NCBI RefSeq assembly: GCF_000247695.1 | Contig: NW_004624747.1 | Location: forward strand, 9,430,834-9,494,833 | Direction of reading: 5' to 3' | Source of the DNA: Heterocephalus glaber | Taxonomy: Eukaryota; Chordata; Mammalia; Rodentia; Bathyergidae | Length of the DNA stretch: 64,000 bases | In this document: positions 49,501 through 60,331 of the stretch, in pieces | Numbering within the stretch: position 1 is the stretch's first letter | How the letters are laid out: each line of letters opens with the position of its first letter | Position numbers and translations under genes: made by a program | Notes under the pieces: generated by a model | The model's input: the letters and a program-made list of their open reading frames with translations, nothing else | Databases searched by the model: none | What the model was told of the DNA's origin: nothing

Positions 49501-51796
49501 TCCCTGGGAGGAGCAAAGGAGTGCTGATGCTTTCCCGAGCCCTGAACCCTGCCCTGTCCTGCATCCAATGGGGCAGGAGTCTACAGGGAGCAGCACAGAG
49601 GCAACCTGCAGCCTCTTCCTCAAAGAAGGACCTCATGCAAAGCTGTGAGGATGGGGCAGCAGACACGCATGCGTGCATGTACAGATACACATGGACCTGG
49701 CTCTGTGGCTGCCCCACCCCCACTGGAATCCACATGGGGATTTCCTCACACCTTCCCACATCACTAAACAGCAAGAACCTAACGGGGCTTTTGTTTAAAA
49801 AGAAATAATATGTGACTTAAAATTGAGACTCATTTTGCGCTTTCAATGCCAACTGTGAAAAAGAGCAGTAATTTCACCCTTGAGCATCCTTAACCTAAAA
49901 ATATACAGCTAAAGGGAAAATAGAAGGGTTCTGCCTCCTTCCTGGAGGTGTATTAAGGACCAGAGGAGGACTTCCCCAGAAAAGAGAGCTTCCTCCTGGT
50001 CCCCAGCGCCTGTCAGTGTGCAATTTACCACGATTCCCACAAGCTGCAGAGGAACCCAGACCCCAGACCTCCCTGCTGGGCTCCCTGGCTCTGTCCATTG
50101 CAGTGCATCTGCCCTGGTTCTTCCCTTTGTGGCCCCTGTTTGCTCCCACTGATCTTTCTGCCCTACATGCCCTTTCCCGCCTCATAGTCCATGATGTGCC
50201 TTTCCCTCAGGATCCAGCACAAAGCCACCTCAGCCTTGTTCGAAGTCCCCTCCCTCCCCACATTCCACTGACCAAAGCACCCACTCTAGGTCAGGGTAGA
50301 GAAAGGCAAACTCCATTGAGTAGTTCAAGGGCAGGGCACTGCTGGACCCATCTTCCTTAGGGGAGCTGCTAAGGGCAAACATCCCCAGAGAGGCTTGGCC
50401 ACGGGGAAATAGGTGCCACAACCTGCAGAAGTAACTGCTGAGAAGCTGACCAGACTGGCTGAAGGGGAGCAGCTGGAGTCAACCAGGCTGACCTACCCTC
50501 TTCAGGAGACTGTCCCTAGCCAATCCTACTACATGTAACCCCAGCCCCCTCTCCCAGGGCACACCACCATGTGGCTCCCCATCGGGAATTACCATCTTCC
50601 CCTGTAGCCTTTGTGGTCCCCAACATGGGACAGTGGGGCAATAACACTGGTGACAGTAATCCTATCTCCCCACAGTGACTGCTCACTGTGCACCGCACTC
50701 CTGGGAAGCCAAGATTCTAGATTCCACATTACAGAAGAGGGAGCAGAGATCCTGAGAGGGGACAAACATCTCACTATCAAATGGTGTGTGACAAGTGACA
50801 GGCTGGGGCTAACACCGGAGGGATTGTGCTCAATCTGTCCACACTCCCCAGAACCACAGGGCAAACATGCCAGATCCTGGACAGTGCCTACTGTCCAGAA
50901 CAAATGGGCATGGGGATGTGGATCTAGCTGACATGGCATAAGTGCCAGGGACTGTGCTGTGAGGACACAGGACATGCCAAGCCTGGATGGCATGCTGAGG
51001 GAATCATCTCCTGGAGACAAGCCTTGACAGGGGGCTTCAATAATGAGACAGGTCCCAGACCAGTGCAGACCAATCCTTGGGAGGACTATGCTAATTCCAT
51101 TTGTCACAAGCTGTCTCAAACTGCTTTGAGAGTATTATGAAAACCTTGTGGGAAAGTCTGATGAAGGCTACCTGCCCCAATGGAGATCTTGAAGATAGAT
51201 TCTGGAATACGGGACAGGTTTAACATAGCCATACAAGGAAAGGCTCTCTCCTGCTGGAGGGGGTGTATGAAGGGGGAAGAGCTCAGGGAGGAGGAGCGGA
51301 GCAGACACAGCAGGCCAAGAAGCAAGCAAGCAGACTTCCTGTTTATGTGTATCATCCTCACTATGTCTGGGGATGGTGGCAACTGCCCACCAACTATCAG
51401 CCTGAGGATGTGCCTGGGACCCTGGTGCACCCACCCTGAGGGCAGGCCAGGGAGACAGGCCCTACCCCTCCAGGAGAAGCTTCACCTCCCTCTGTCCTGT
51501 GGTGTCAGAGCCAGGGGGAGCAGGGGCTGCTCTGGGCCACCTCCCAGGTAGCTGGGCATCAGGCACAGCTACCCAGGGAGGACAGGGGTTGCCTGCCTGG
51601 GGCTGAGTCACACTGCTAGTGGGGTAGTAAATCTGTTTTGCTTCTCCAGCAGCCCCTCTGCCTGGGAGAGCAGCCCACCTCCCTTGCTTGAGCTCCCTCT
51701 GAACACAGCCACCTCTAGATCCGTCTCTAGCTAAGACCATATAATTCCAGGGATGTCCCCTGTACCTCAAAATGACTGAGATTAAAACTGCATCTA

Positions 51797-51978
51797 AGCT
51801 TGGAGTGGTGGCACATGCCTGTAACCCCAGCTACTTAGGAGGTGGAGGCAGGAGGATCACAAGTTCAAGGCCAGTCCTGTCCCAAAATAAAATAAAAAGG
51901 GCTCATGATGTAGCTCAGTGGTGGATCATTTGCCTAGTATGTTCAAGAGTGTGAGTTCAATCCTTAGTACGGGGAACA
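51797..51978 (+). mobile_element. B1+ID composite SINE (B1-dID-like)
   Basis: The left part 'ggtggcacatgcctgtaac' and 'ggcaggaggatcacaagtt' is 7SL-derived B1; the right part 'gatgtagctcagtggtgg' and 'gagttcaatccttagtac' is the ID unit, joined by a short A-rich linker. Same architecture as the copy at 6.2 kb. Confidence 0.9.
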
Positions 51979-52668
51979 GGGAGCTGCAGTCAGATGTTTC
52001 CCTCAGCTGCACCCTGCTCCGCCTAAGACCAGCCCTACTCACTACTGGAGCCAGGGACCCAGTTTCCACAGGTAAAGTCCTCCCCCCGCCCCAGCTGGTG
52101 CTCTCCTCTGGGTTAGGAGGGGTGCTCACTTCCACACCCAGAGCCTGATCTAAGCCAGAGCTGCATACACGACAAGGTCAGAACACAGCAGGTCCCACTA
52201 CGCTGGTGCCAAAGCAGGGCCAGCATCTTAAAGCCTGAAACTAGGTGGTTGTGACAGGAGGAAGGGCAGGCCAGACTCACAGCTGTGCCCAGTGAGCACC
52301 TGTAGGGCTGGTAGTAAACACTTCGAGGAGAACCTGGCCGTTAAGATGCACTGTAAAATCTGCTCAGAGAAGAATCCTCAATCTCAGCTTCATAGCTCTC
52401 TCACTCAGAACACCTGGCCACAAAATGAGACCCGTTTTTTCATGGGGTTTGCAGAAACAGAGGTTGAATGAGAGAACAGTGGGTGGAAGCAGAAGAGAAA
52501 TCCCAGCTGGTGACTCAGGGCCTGGTTGACCAGGAGCCTGGACTGACAACTTCTGTATTGCATTTGTGTCTATTATCTAGTTTCTCCTCTCCTTACCAGC
52601 ACCACCTTGGGCATAAGAAGCTGGCCTAGGAAGAATGAGGGTCCTGTCAGGACAGTCCTCAGTCCTGG

Positions 52669-52683
52669 AGCGCCCCCTCCTGG
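52669..52683 (-). promoter_or_regulatory. candidate CTCF binding site
   Basis: The + strand reads AGCGCCCCCTCCTGG, matching the reverse complement of the CTCF core (AGCGCCCCCTNGTGG) at all but one informative position. It sits between the GNAZ 3' end and the RSPH14 exon, where an insulator or loop anchor would separate two convergent genes. Occupancy cannot be read from sequence. Confidence 0.5.
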
Positions 52684-52764
52684 TTTCTCTGGAAAATCAT
52701 ACAGCAAGTCTGACTTCACAGGGCACAAGGATTCAGAGTCGTTGGAAACCTCCCACAGAAACCT

Positions 52765-52850
52765 CATGTTACAGGGGAGGAAACCGAGGGACAACGACTG
52801 GAACAGAGCGAGGGCCCAACACATATTTGTTGAGTAAAGGAACAAGCAGG
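52765..52850 (-). repeat. MIR/L2-like remnant
   Basis: 'acaggggaggaaaccgaggg' resembles a reversed MIR core; the adjoining 'catatttgttgagtaaagg' is the common MIR/L2 terminal motif. Two fragments may be juxtaposed. Confidence 0.45.
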
Positions 52851-53430
52851 TAAGCGAACTGTAGCAAGAAAACAACAAATGATCCTTTAAAATATAACAT
52901 AAAATCTGCTAAACAATGTATGTTGTGTCCTAGTCACGTGTCAGATGTTCTGCCATGCATGCCAAGAATGCCATGGTTTAAAAATGTAGGTGCTCAAAAA
53001 CTCCACCAAAAGGCTTCTAGATTTAATAACCAAATTCAGTAATATTCAATGCTCAAAAATCAATACCATTCCTGTACACGAATAACAAATTCACTGAGAG
53101 AGAAATTAGGGAAACAACACCTTTCACAATAGCATCAAAAAAATGAAATACTTAAGGAATCAATCTAACAAAGAAAGTAAAAGATCTTTACATTGCATAT
53201 TACAGTACTCTGAAAGAGGAGATTGAAGAAATCAGAAAATGGAACAATATCCCTTGCTCTTGGGTAGGAAGAACCAACATAGCGAAAATAGCCATATTCC
53301 CAGAATTGTTAGACAGATTTAATGCAGTCCCAATCAAAATAGCATTAGCATACCACACAAAACTAGAGAAAACATTCTTAAAATTCATTTAGAACCAGAA
53401 GAGACCTAGAATAGCAAAAACAATTCCAGA

Positions 53431-53509
53431 GGCTGGGGATTTAGCTCAGTGGCACTGTGCCTGCCTCATAAGTGCAAGGTCCTGAGTTCGATCCCTGGTT
53501 CAAAAAAAA
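53431..53509 (+). mobile_element. ID SINE inside L1, sense
   Basis: Starts 'ggctggggatttagctcagt', continues 'gtgcaaggtcctgagttcg', ends in an A tail. It interrupts the L1 reading frame; the flanking 'caattcc' and 'aattctgg' suggest a degraded target duplication. Confidence 0.9.
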
Positions 53510-54279
53510 TTCTGGGCAACAAAGGCAAGGCAGATGGCATCACAAGCCCTGACTAGAAAATTATACTACAGTGCTACGTAATAAAAACAGCATGGTACTG
53601 TCAAAAGAACAGACCTGAGGATCAATGGAAAAGATTAGAAGATGTTGAAACAACTCCAAACATGCTCAGCCACCTTATCTGCGAAAAAGGGGCCAACCAA
53701 ACACATTCACTGGAAGAAAGATAGCCTCTTTAATAAATAGTGCTGGAAAAACTGACTTTCCATATGCCAAAGACTAAAACATCTCTCATCATGCACTAAA
53801 CTAAAATCAAAATGGATCAAAGATCTAAATATTAAAACAGAAACACTAAATCTGCTGGAAGAGAGAATAGATAGAACTCTTGAAGATATGTAGGCAAAGA
53901 CTTCATGAACAAAACCCTGATCACATGGGAAATACTACAAAGAATCAACAACTGGGATTTCACCTTATTAAAAAGCTTTTGCACAGCAAAAGAAATCACC
54001 AACAGAGTGAAAAGATAATCCACAGAGTGAGAAAAAATTTAGGACTAATATCCTAGAACATATAAAGAACTGAAAAAATTCAGATCCCCCAAATTTAAAG
54101 ATTCAATCCCAAAATGGGAATCTGAGATGAATACACACTTCTCAGATGAAGTAGAAATGGCAAATAAATATATGAAAAAATGTTCCACATCACTGGTCAT
54201 TTTGAGAGATGCAAATTAAAATAATGCTAAGATTTCATTCCAGAAAGAATGGCTTTTATCAAGAAATTAACCAACAACA

Positions 54280-54370
54280 GGACCGGGGATTTAGCTCAGT
54301 GGTGCCACTGCCTGCCTTGCAAATGCAAGATCCCGAGTTCAATCCCCAGTACCAAAAAAACAGAAAAGAA
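54280..54370 (+). mobile_element. ID SINE inside L1 with 19-bp target duplication
   Basis: Sense ID ('ggggatttagctcagtggtg', 'gagttcaatccccagtacc', A-rich tail). It is flanked by direct repeats at 54261-54279 and 54371-54389 (aagaaattaaccaacaaca, one mismatch), showing L1-type endonuclease-primed insertion into the older L1. Confidence 0.95.
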
Positions 54371-54604
54371 AAGAAATCAACCAACAACAAATGCTGGCAT
54401 GGCTGTGGGAAAAAGAAACCCTTCTCCACTGTTGATGGGAGTTGTAGACTGGTACAACCACTGTGGAAATCATTGTGGAGAGTCCTCAAAAACTAGGATT
54501 ACAGGTTCCATTTGACCCAGCTATTCCCCTTCTGGGTATCTTCCCAAAATAATTAAAAGACTCATACCACAGCGATATATGTACACCCATGTTTTTAACT
54601 TTTT

Positions 54605-54690
54605 GGGGGGCGGGGGGCACAGGGGATCAAACTCAGGACCTTGCACTTGCGAGGCAGGTGATGGAAACGCTGAGCTAAATCCCTTGCCCA
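54605..54690 (-). mobile_element. ID SINE inside L1, reverse (first of a tandem pair)
   Basis: Reversed ID ('gatcaaactcaggaccttgc', 'gctgagctaaatccc'). Together with the next ID it sits between copies of 'tgtacacccatgttt' at 54580 and 54784, so the pair seems to occupy a single L1 target site. Confidence 0.9.
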
Positions 54691-54694
54691 AAAC

Positions 54695-54783
54695 TTTTTT
54701 TTTTTTTTTGGTACCAGGGAACGACCTCAGGTCCTTGGCTTGCGCAGCAGGTGGCGGAACCACTGAGCTAAATCCCCGGCCCC
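54695..54783 (-). mobile_element. ID SINE inside L1, reverse (second of a tandem pair)
   Basis: Reversed ID with a 15-nt T run (its A tail) at 54695-54709, then 'ggtaccagggaacgacctc' and 'cactgagctaaatccccgg'. Either a dimeric ID retrotransposed as one unit or a second ID landed in the tail of the first. Confidence 0.9.
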
Positions 54784-55330
54784 TGTACACCCATGTTTAT
54801 AGCAGCACAGTTTGTAATAGATAAATCTTGGAAACAATCCAAATGCCCATCAACTGATGAATGAATAAAAAACATGTGGGGTTTTTTATACAATAGAGCA
54901 CTACTCAGCCACAAAGAAGGATAAACAAGACATTTCTAGGTAAATGGATGCACCTCTTGAGACCATATTCTTAAGTGAAATAAATTGGACACACACACAT
55001 GTGGAAATATCATATTGTCTCTCTGGTGTAAGAAACTGAAACTATAAAGACCAAACTATAATAGATAATGTGAAATAGGAAGAAACTCTTCAAAAGGAAA
55101 GGGGAACTAGTGAGGGAGGAGGAAAGAAAGGAAGGGAAAAGAAAAAAATGAGAAAAGAAGGATAAAATGGAAACAAAGCTTTGTAAATAAGGAGGGGATG
55201 AGGGGTTGAAGGCTGGAGAGGAGAATGGGGGACAAAAGAGGAATCCAGATATGTCATATACAGGTACAAATTCCCTATGATGAATGTGATCATTACATAT
55301 ATCTGAATTGTGCCAATAAACTTAATTTAA

Positions 55331-55556
55331 AAAACAGAAAAAGAACTTAAGACATCACACTATAGTGACACGTACATACCAATGTTTACAGCAGCACAAT
55401 TCATAATAGCAAAAAAAGGAGGGCTGCTTCAGCAGAAGTGGGAGAGGGAGGGGGAAAGGGATCCAAAATGATCAAGATATGTTATATACATGTACCAAAT
55501 CCCCAAAATGAACATCATTCTTTTGGATTATAAACATACTAATTTTTTTAAGAAGG
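55331..55556 (+). mobile_element. additional L1 3' fragment
   Basis: Repeats motifs of the L1 3' end ('tacataccaatgtttacagc', 'cacaattcataatagc', 'caagatatgttatatac') just after the first L1 poly(A), so it is a second, shorter and rearranged L1 tail. Confidence 0.7.
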
Positions 55557-56596
55557 CTTTCCAGTGTGGCCAAGAATAGGAAACCCATAATAATGACCAG
55601 CACTGTATGCTGAGAGCTGGCTAAGCCCTGTGTACAGACTCCCCCCTAAACCACACAGGTGGTGAAATCCAGGCTCTCAAGGCCTACACTACTGCCCGAG
55701 GTCCCACACTGGTAAGACTAAACCCACTGAAATAGAAGCCTATCCATCCCTCCCCAGACCCCCATGCAGAAGCCTAGAAAACACAACACTGGGGCATGGC
55801 CACACTGGTCAACCCAGAAGACACAGCACTCAGTCACCCAGGATAGACCAGGGTACCCACCACACTGCCTCCTTATCTTCCTCCATTTGTCCAGCCATCT
55901 CCCCAGCCCTAGCCACTGCTGTATATCCCTCCCCAGGATGAGGAATAGCACCCAGCAAATTCCGTGATGAAGGGCCCAGGCTCAGCACCCAACCCTGCAG
56001 TGAGGCTTTCACTGGTTGGGGTTGTCAGTACCATGTGTCCCTACTCCTCATGGTGTACCCAGTGTTTGTGGATTATAAAAGCATCCTCAGGGAGATGGGG
56101 AGGGTGTCAACCAAAACCCAGATCACTACAGAGCTTTCAGAAACCAGGCAATGTTGGACCAAAACTCCGTTAGAGGTACCTTCACAAGCTGAATGTGAAA
56201 AAAATCAACTCTTTCACTTCAGTAGAAAATATGGCAGAATATCTTCAAGACCTCAGGAGAAATTTTTCTTAGCGCATGCACACACACACACACAAACACA
56301 CGGGAAAAAACACAAAGGAAAAGATTGATAAAACTGACTACTGTATATTGTTCAAGTGAAAAACCATGGGGCCAATGAATCAACGAATAAACAGGGAGAA
56401 GCCACAGGGATCAGCAATGATACATGACAGTGAAATGCCACAGCATAGCCTTGGGTTTGCAGGCAGGGTTGAGGCCCCAGGCTCTCTTCCCCACCAAAGG
56501 AGCATGGCTGGGAAGCAATTGAAAATCGTGCAAAGCTGAAGGTGAGAGTGTATTTTTTGAGGGCTGTGGTCACCCTCCCCAGTAGAGGCCCTAGAG
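55557..56596. other. unique flank, no gene seen
   Basis: GC-moderate sequence without splice-bounded coding potential. Contains a CA microsatellite at 56279-56302 and otherwise nothing I can identify. Confidence 0.6.
56279..56302 (+). repeat. (CA)n microsatellite
   Basis: CA dinucleotide tract with one AA interruption. Confidence 0.9.
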
Positions 56597-57145
56597 CAGG
56601 CATGTCCAATCGGCAGCCCACGAGTTGCATGCAGCACTGGACAGTCACTTAGTAATCCAGCCACACAAGATCATCAACTTTTAACATTATTATGTGATTT
56701 CTTAGTGATATTTTTCATGACCCATTTGCTCAGTGGTCGAGCAATTTATTGATTGCTTAAGTAACAACAGAACCGCAGTATAGGGCTAATCCACCTCCTA
56801 TACCCTCCACACATAGTCAAAACCCACATATATCGATCGTTACATGCAGTTGTGCGACTTGGTGAGTAAAATGCAGTGACTACTAATAATAGTACTTCAA
56901 CCTACGTACACATGTGTGTGCCTGTGAAGACAAGCATTTATTGTTATTAAGCAGACATGTAAGTTTTCCTATTTAATTATTAAACTTGGGCTTGTTATTT
57001 CATAAAATAATTAAAATTAAAATATAAATAATAAAGGAACTTTTATTACTTATATACATTAACTGCATATAGTTTTATATGCAGCCCAAGGCAATTCCTC
57101 ATCATTCAGTGAACCCCAGGCAAGCCAAAAGGTTGGACATTGATG
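56597..57145. mobile_element. hAT-like non-autonomous DNA transposon (549 bp)
   Basis: Terminal inverted repeats are recognisable: the left end CAGGCATGTCCAAT pairs with the reverse complement of the right end (CATCAATGTCCAAC). It is flanked by 8-bp duplications ccctagag (56589-56596) and ctctagag (57146-57153), 7 of 8 identical and matching the TCTAGA-type target preferred by mammalian hAT (Charlie) elements. Subterminal 'gcagcccacgagttgcatgc' and 'atatgcagcccaagg' are also typical. No transposase frame is present. Family name not determined. Confidence 0.75.
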
Positions 57146-57153
57146 CTCTAGAG

Positions 57154-57230
57154 CAGTGGTGGCAAACCTATGGCACATGTGCCACAGCTGCTGTTTGTTA
57201 TTGAAAGCACTAAAAGGTTTGCCATCACTG
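57154..57230. mobile_element. hAT-like MITE (77 bp)
   Basis: A perfectly compact element with 16-bp terminal inverted repeats, CAGTGGTGGCAAACCT at the left and its complement with one mismatch at the right (AGGTTTGCCATCACTG). The interior has a palindrome tggcacatgtgcca. Flanks are ctctagag and acctagat, a decayed 8-bp duplication. The ends resemble hAT elements reported as horizontally moved in several tetrapods; that assignment is from memory. Confidence 0.75.
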
Positions 57231-57238
57231 ACCTAGAT

Positions 57239-58579
57239 GAATTCACCTGAGCAAATAAGCTCCCTGCTCATTCTGTCTGCAGCACAGAAGCGGAAACAAC
57301 CAACATGGAAACACATTATGACACCTTCAAATGGCAGAAAACTGCACAGAATATAGTGGGAATATAGTCACTAAATTATTGGTGGCTCAAGGGAGGTCAG
57401 GAAAAGGATGCTAGGTAGGAAGAGATGCTTGGATTGTATCTATGATGTTTTTAAACGAAACTCTCAAGCAAATATGAAATACAATAGAATGTTATGATTG
57501 TGCAAAGCTGGGTGATGGTACTAATGTTTGTCATTATCATCTGTATGTTTCTCTGAATGTTTTAATAGGTCACAGTAACTGTGAAAGCCCTGAGTGAGAT
57601 CAGCAAGTCCCCTGGAAGCTCCCACCCCAAGAAGGAGAGAACCAAACCCTGGCTCATACCTTGGGTTCCTGCATGGTAAACAAAGGGCATTCATTTAATT
57701 TGGCCCTGGTTCCAGGCCTCCATGGAGACAGACAATACCCCAGTGGCTCTCAACTCCTGGCAATGTGAGGAAGGGGCCAACTTGCACTCTACAAATACAT
57801 GTGCAGCTGCCCACCCCTAGAGATTGATCTGGTAGCCTGGGATAGGCCCAGAGACACAGTAGCCTTTTAAAAAGATCACTGGGGGCTTCTGTTTTCCAGC
57901 CTTTCATGGTCTTCAGCATCTAGCTGGGCCCAGCTGGAGGAAGATGTACCTCAAGGGCCAGGTGGCACTGCTAGGCCTTCCTGAGATCTGGTCTGTTGGA
58001 CTTGCCTCTTCATGCCTGATCCCAGTTACTTCTCTCTGAGCCTTAACTCAGGGAGTGCTCACAGCTGCCCTTGGATGTTTATACTTATTCATTCATGCAG
58101 GGTGCTGAGCTACTGTATATGCTTAGCCAGCCTCTTCTCCCTTCATCTTCACTTTGTCCTCACTTTAGGCATAAAATAATCTGTTCAGGGCACCCAAGGA
58201 ACAAGGAGAAGGGAAAGGGGAGAGGAAACACAGGTTCATCTGACCCCAGGGCTACAACACCTATTGGTCTATCTTTACCTAAGGTACTGCTTCGAGGCCT
58301 ATCCCATCTCTTGAAATGAGTACCTTATTTAAAAATGTTCATTGCAGCCCTGCAACCAGTTGGATGTCACCCTGACACAAGTGTCAACCCTCCAGCTGTG
58401 GCTGGCAGGTAGCTGTTACTTTAGACTCCCTATTTAATTAGCAGGAGCTTTCAGCTGAAGGGGACCACAGGTCAAGGGTGGGGTGGCCTTCAGTGAAAAT
58501 GTATGCAGCATGGCCTTTGGGGCAGGCCTTCTTAATTCCTTAAAAAACTGCCATGGCACTACACAAAAGAGAGCATTTA
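57239..58579. other. unique flank, no gene seen
   Basis: No exon is supportable. The AT-rich part at 57290-57570 may be a very old LINE or LTR scrap, but I cannot name it. The remainder is unique. Confidence 0.55.
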
Positions 58580-58700
58580 AAGGGCCTCACCAGCTGGACG
58601 AGTTACTCAGGAGCCTGCAGCAGGATTAGTTGAGCCCAGGAGTTTGGGCCAGCCTTGACAACATAGCAAGACCTCACCTCAAAAATATAAAACAATAAAG
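58580..58700 (+). mobile_element. B1/7SL-type SINE
   Basis: 'gagttactcaggagcctgca', 'gttgagcccaggagtttggg' and 'aacatagcaagacctc' are the right-hand boxes of a 7SL-derived SINE, ending in an A-rich tail. The left part is degraded. Confidence 0.75.
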
Positions 58701-58704
58701 GGCC

Positions 58705-59220
58705 TCCCTTTTGATCGCCAGGAAAATACAAATTAGAAACAAAATGAGGTACCGCTACACACCCACCAATATAGCTAAAATAAAAAGTCAGAAAAGATGA
58801 AATTTGGTGAGGATGTGGAGCACCTGTAACACTCATATACTGCTGTTGGAAGTGAAATTTGGTGCAACTCTTTTAGAAAATCATTTGGCAGTACCTTGTA
58901 TAAAGCCGAACACAAACTTATACTATTCCAGCCATTCTATTCTAGGTATACCCCAAAATAAACGTACACATGTCCGTCAAAAAATATTTATAACTACTTT
59001 TATAGCTGCTGTGTTCTTGGTAGCTATAAAAAAAACAATTCATATGTCTCTCAGCAGCAGAGTGGATAAACTGTAGTATACAGTACTCACATAATGCGAA
59101 TACCAAATTCTAGCACAAATAAGCAATAATCAGTAATACACAACACACATGAATCTCAGAAACAAAATGTTGAGTGACAGAAGCTAAAAGCAAAATATAA
59201 CCGATTACACGTTTCCATTT
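58705..59220 (+). mobile_element. older L1 3' fragment
   Basis: Contains the L1 signature phrases 'ggaaaatacaaattagaaac', 'tgaggtaccgctacacacc' and 'ggtataccccaaaataaac' in the correct order, more diverged than the L1 copies at 53-55 kb and 62 kb. Confidence 0.8.
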
Positions 59221-59245
59221 CTGTACAGTTTTAAAAGATATAAAG

Positions 59246-59335
59246 TGCCCTTGGGTATAGCTCAGTAGGAGAGTGCATGATTAGCATATGTGAAGTCCTG
59301 GGTTCCATCCTCAGCACCTCAAAAAGGAAAACAAG
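59246..59335 (+). mobile_element. ID SINE, sense
   Basis: 'gggtatagctcagtaggaga' and 'agtcctgggttccatcctca' are the tRNA-like A and B boxes, followed by an A-rich tail. Confidence 0.85.
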
Positions 59336-59516
59336 GCATGAACTAAGCTCTAGCCTTACAAATTGAAGGTACAGTTTCCCTCAGGGTGAGGAGTAGTACC
59401 TCCATATGAGGCCTGGGGGGAGTGTCCAGTCCTGGTAATAGGGTATTTCTTGACCTCCATGGTTGTTACCTGGAATGCTCACTTAGAACAATTTAATCAA
59501 ATGGTCATTTATTTGT

Positions 59517-59615
59517 GGGGATTTTTTTAGTGAGGGGATGGGTACTGGAGATAAACCCAGGGCCTTGTGCATGCTAAGCATATACTCTACCACTCAGCTA
59601 CACTCCCAGTCCCTG
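59517..59615 (-). mobile_element. ID SINE, reverse
   Basis: Reversed ID: 'ataaacccagggccttgtgc' then 'tatactctaccactcagct'. Confidence 0.85.
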
Positions 59616-59661
59616 TATATGTTTTTTAAAATATGCATAATTTAATAAAAAGGTAACTTTT

Positions 59662-59798
59662 GTAGTTATTGCTGCTGTTGTTGCTGAGACGATCTCTTAT
59701 GTTGCCCAGGTGGGTCTCAAATTCCTGGGCTCAAATGACTTTCCTGCCTCATCCTCCCACATAGCTAGGACTACAGGGGTGCACCACCATGACCCACT
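59662..59798 (-). mobile_element. B1/7SL SINE, reverse, with target duplication
   Basis: Reversed 7SL-type monomer ('ttgcccaggtgggtctcaaa', 'ctaggactacaggggtgcac'). Flanked by direct repeats aaaaggtaactttt at 59648-59661 and 59799-59812. It ends about 125 bp before the RSPH14 exon. Confidence 0.9.
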
Positions 59799-59923
59799 AA
59801 AAGGTAACTTTTTTAAATTGTGCAATGGACTGTGATCTACAACCTGGCATGTACATGACCTGAAGGAGAGGCCCAGGGGCAACCTGAAGGCCCACAGGAT
59901 CCGTGGGAGAGATGTGAGCCTAC

Positions 59924-60042
59924 CTGAAGGCAGCTGGGCCAGTTGCTTGTATACCCGGTGCAGGTTCTCCCGGCAGGCTGAGTGGGGATCATTCAGCAGA
60001 AAGGACAGGGCAAGGATGATGTCGTGCTCTAAAAAGCTGGTT
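59924..60042 (-). CDS. RSPH14 (RTDR1) internal coding exon, armadillo-repeat segment
   Basis: On the - strand a 119-nt open segment is bounded by acceptor 'cttccctag' (next to 60042) and donor CAG|gtaggc (next to 59924). It enters after two bases of a codon and leaves after one base. The 39 complete codons read from Thr-Ser-Phe-Leu-Glu-His-Asp through [10 protein letters not shown] and end QLAQLPS, which matches my recollection of the radial spoke head 14 homolog. RSPH14 is an armadillo/HEAT-type protein of the axonemal radial spoke in motile cilia and sperm flagella. Human RSPH14 overlaps GNAZ on the opposite strand, the same arrangement as here. Upstream exons should lie beyond 64000 and downstream exons left of this window. 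The exon is intact. Confidence 0.88.
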
Positions 60043-60113
60043 CTAGGGAAGGGAAGGTGTATTTAAACATAACTAAAACCATGCCTGGAAAGGATCAAGT
60101 AAGAGCAGGTCAG

Positions 60114-60310
60114 CAGCTGGGTGTGGTGGTACCTGCCTCTACTCCCAGCAACCTGGAGGGTTAAAGCAGGAGGATCACAGACTCAAAGCGAGCCTGGGCA
60201 ATTGAGCAAGACCCAACCTCAAAATAAAAAATAAGAGGGCTGGGGATTTAGCTCAGTGATTACTTGCAAGTGCAAGGTTTTAAGTTCGAACTTGGGTACC
60301 AGAAAAAAAA
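60114..60310 (+). mobile_element. B1+ID composite SINE
   Basis: B1 part 'gggtgtggtggtacctgcc' and 'gcaggaggatcacagactc', linker of A-rich sequence, then ID 'ggctggggatttagctcagt' and 'gcaaggttttaagttcga', ending in an A-rich tail. Confidence 0.9.
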
Positions 60311-60331
60311 ATTTAAAATAAAAAATAAAAA

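Larger units (their letters stand above)
48711..52987. other. GNAZ downstream flank, no gene seen
   Basis: Mostly unique sequence with no supportable exon. It holds a C-rich tract at 48814-48838, MIR and L2 remnants near 49.4 and 52.8 kb, a B1+ID SINE at 51.8 kb, a CTCF-type motif at 52.67 kb, and an AATAAA at 49179-49184 that is not linked to a visible exon. All of it should lie within an RSPH14 intron on the - strand. Confidence 0.7.
52988..55330 (+). mobile_element. L1 LINE, 5'-truncated 3' end, interrupted by ID SINEs
   Basis: Begins within the second open reading frame (reverse transcriptase region, 'ctcaaaaactccaccaaaag') and runs through its C-terminal part to the L1 3' untranslated region, with a long purine tract at about 55100-55215 and a final AATAAA near 55315. 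The coding frame is broken by stops, indels and four ID insertions, so the copy is inactive. Its 3' end is closely related to the shorter copy at 62161-62870 in the same orientation. Confidence 0.9.

Noticed and set aside
50589..51119. 176-codon open frame on -
   Set aside because: Overlaps MIR/L2 remnants and shows no protein family features.
53431..53509. tRNA gene-like sequence (A and B boxes)
   Set aside because: It is an ID SINE with an A tail inside L1; it cannot fold into a full cloverleaf. The same applies to the other ID copies.
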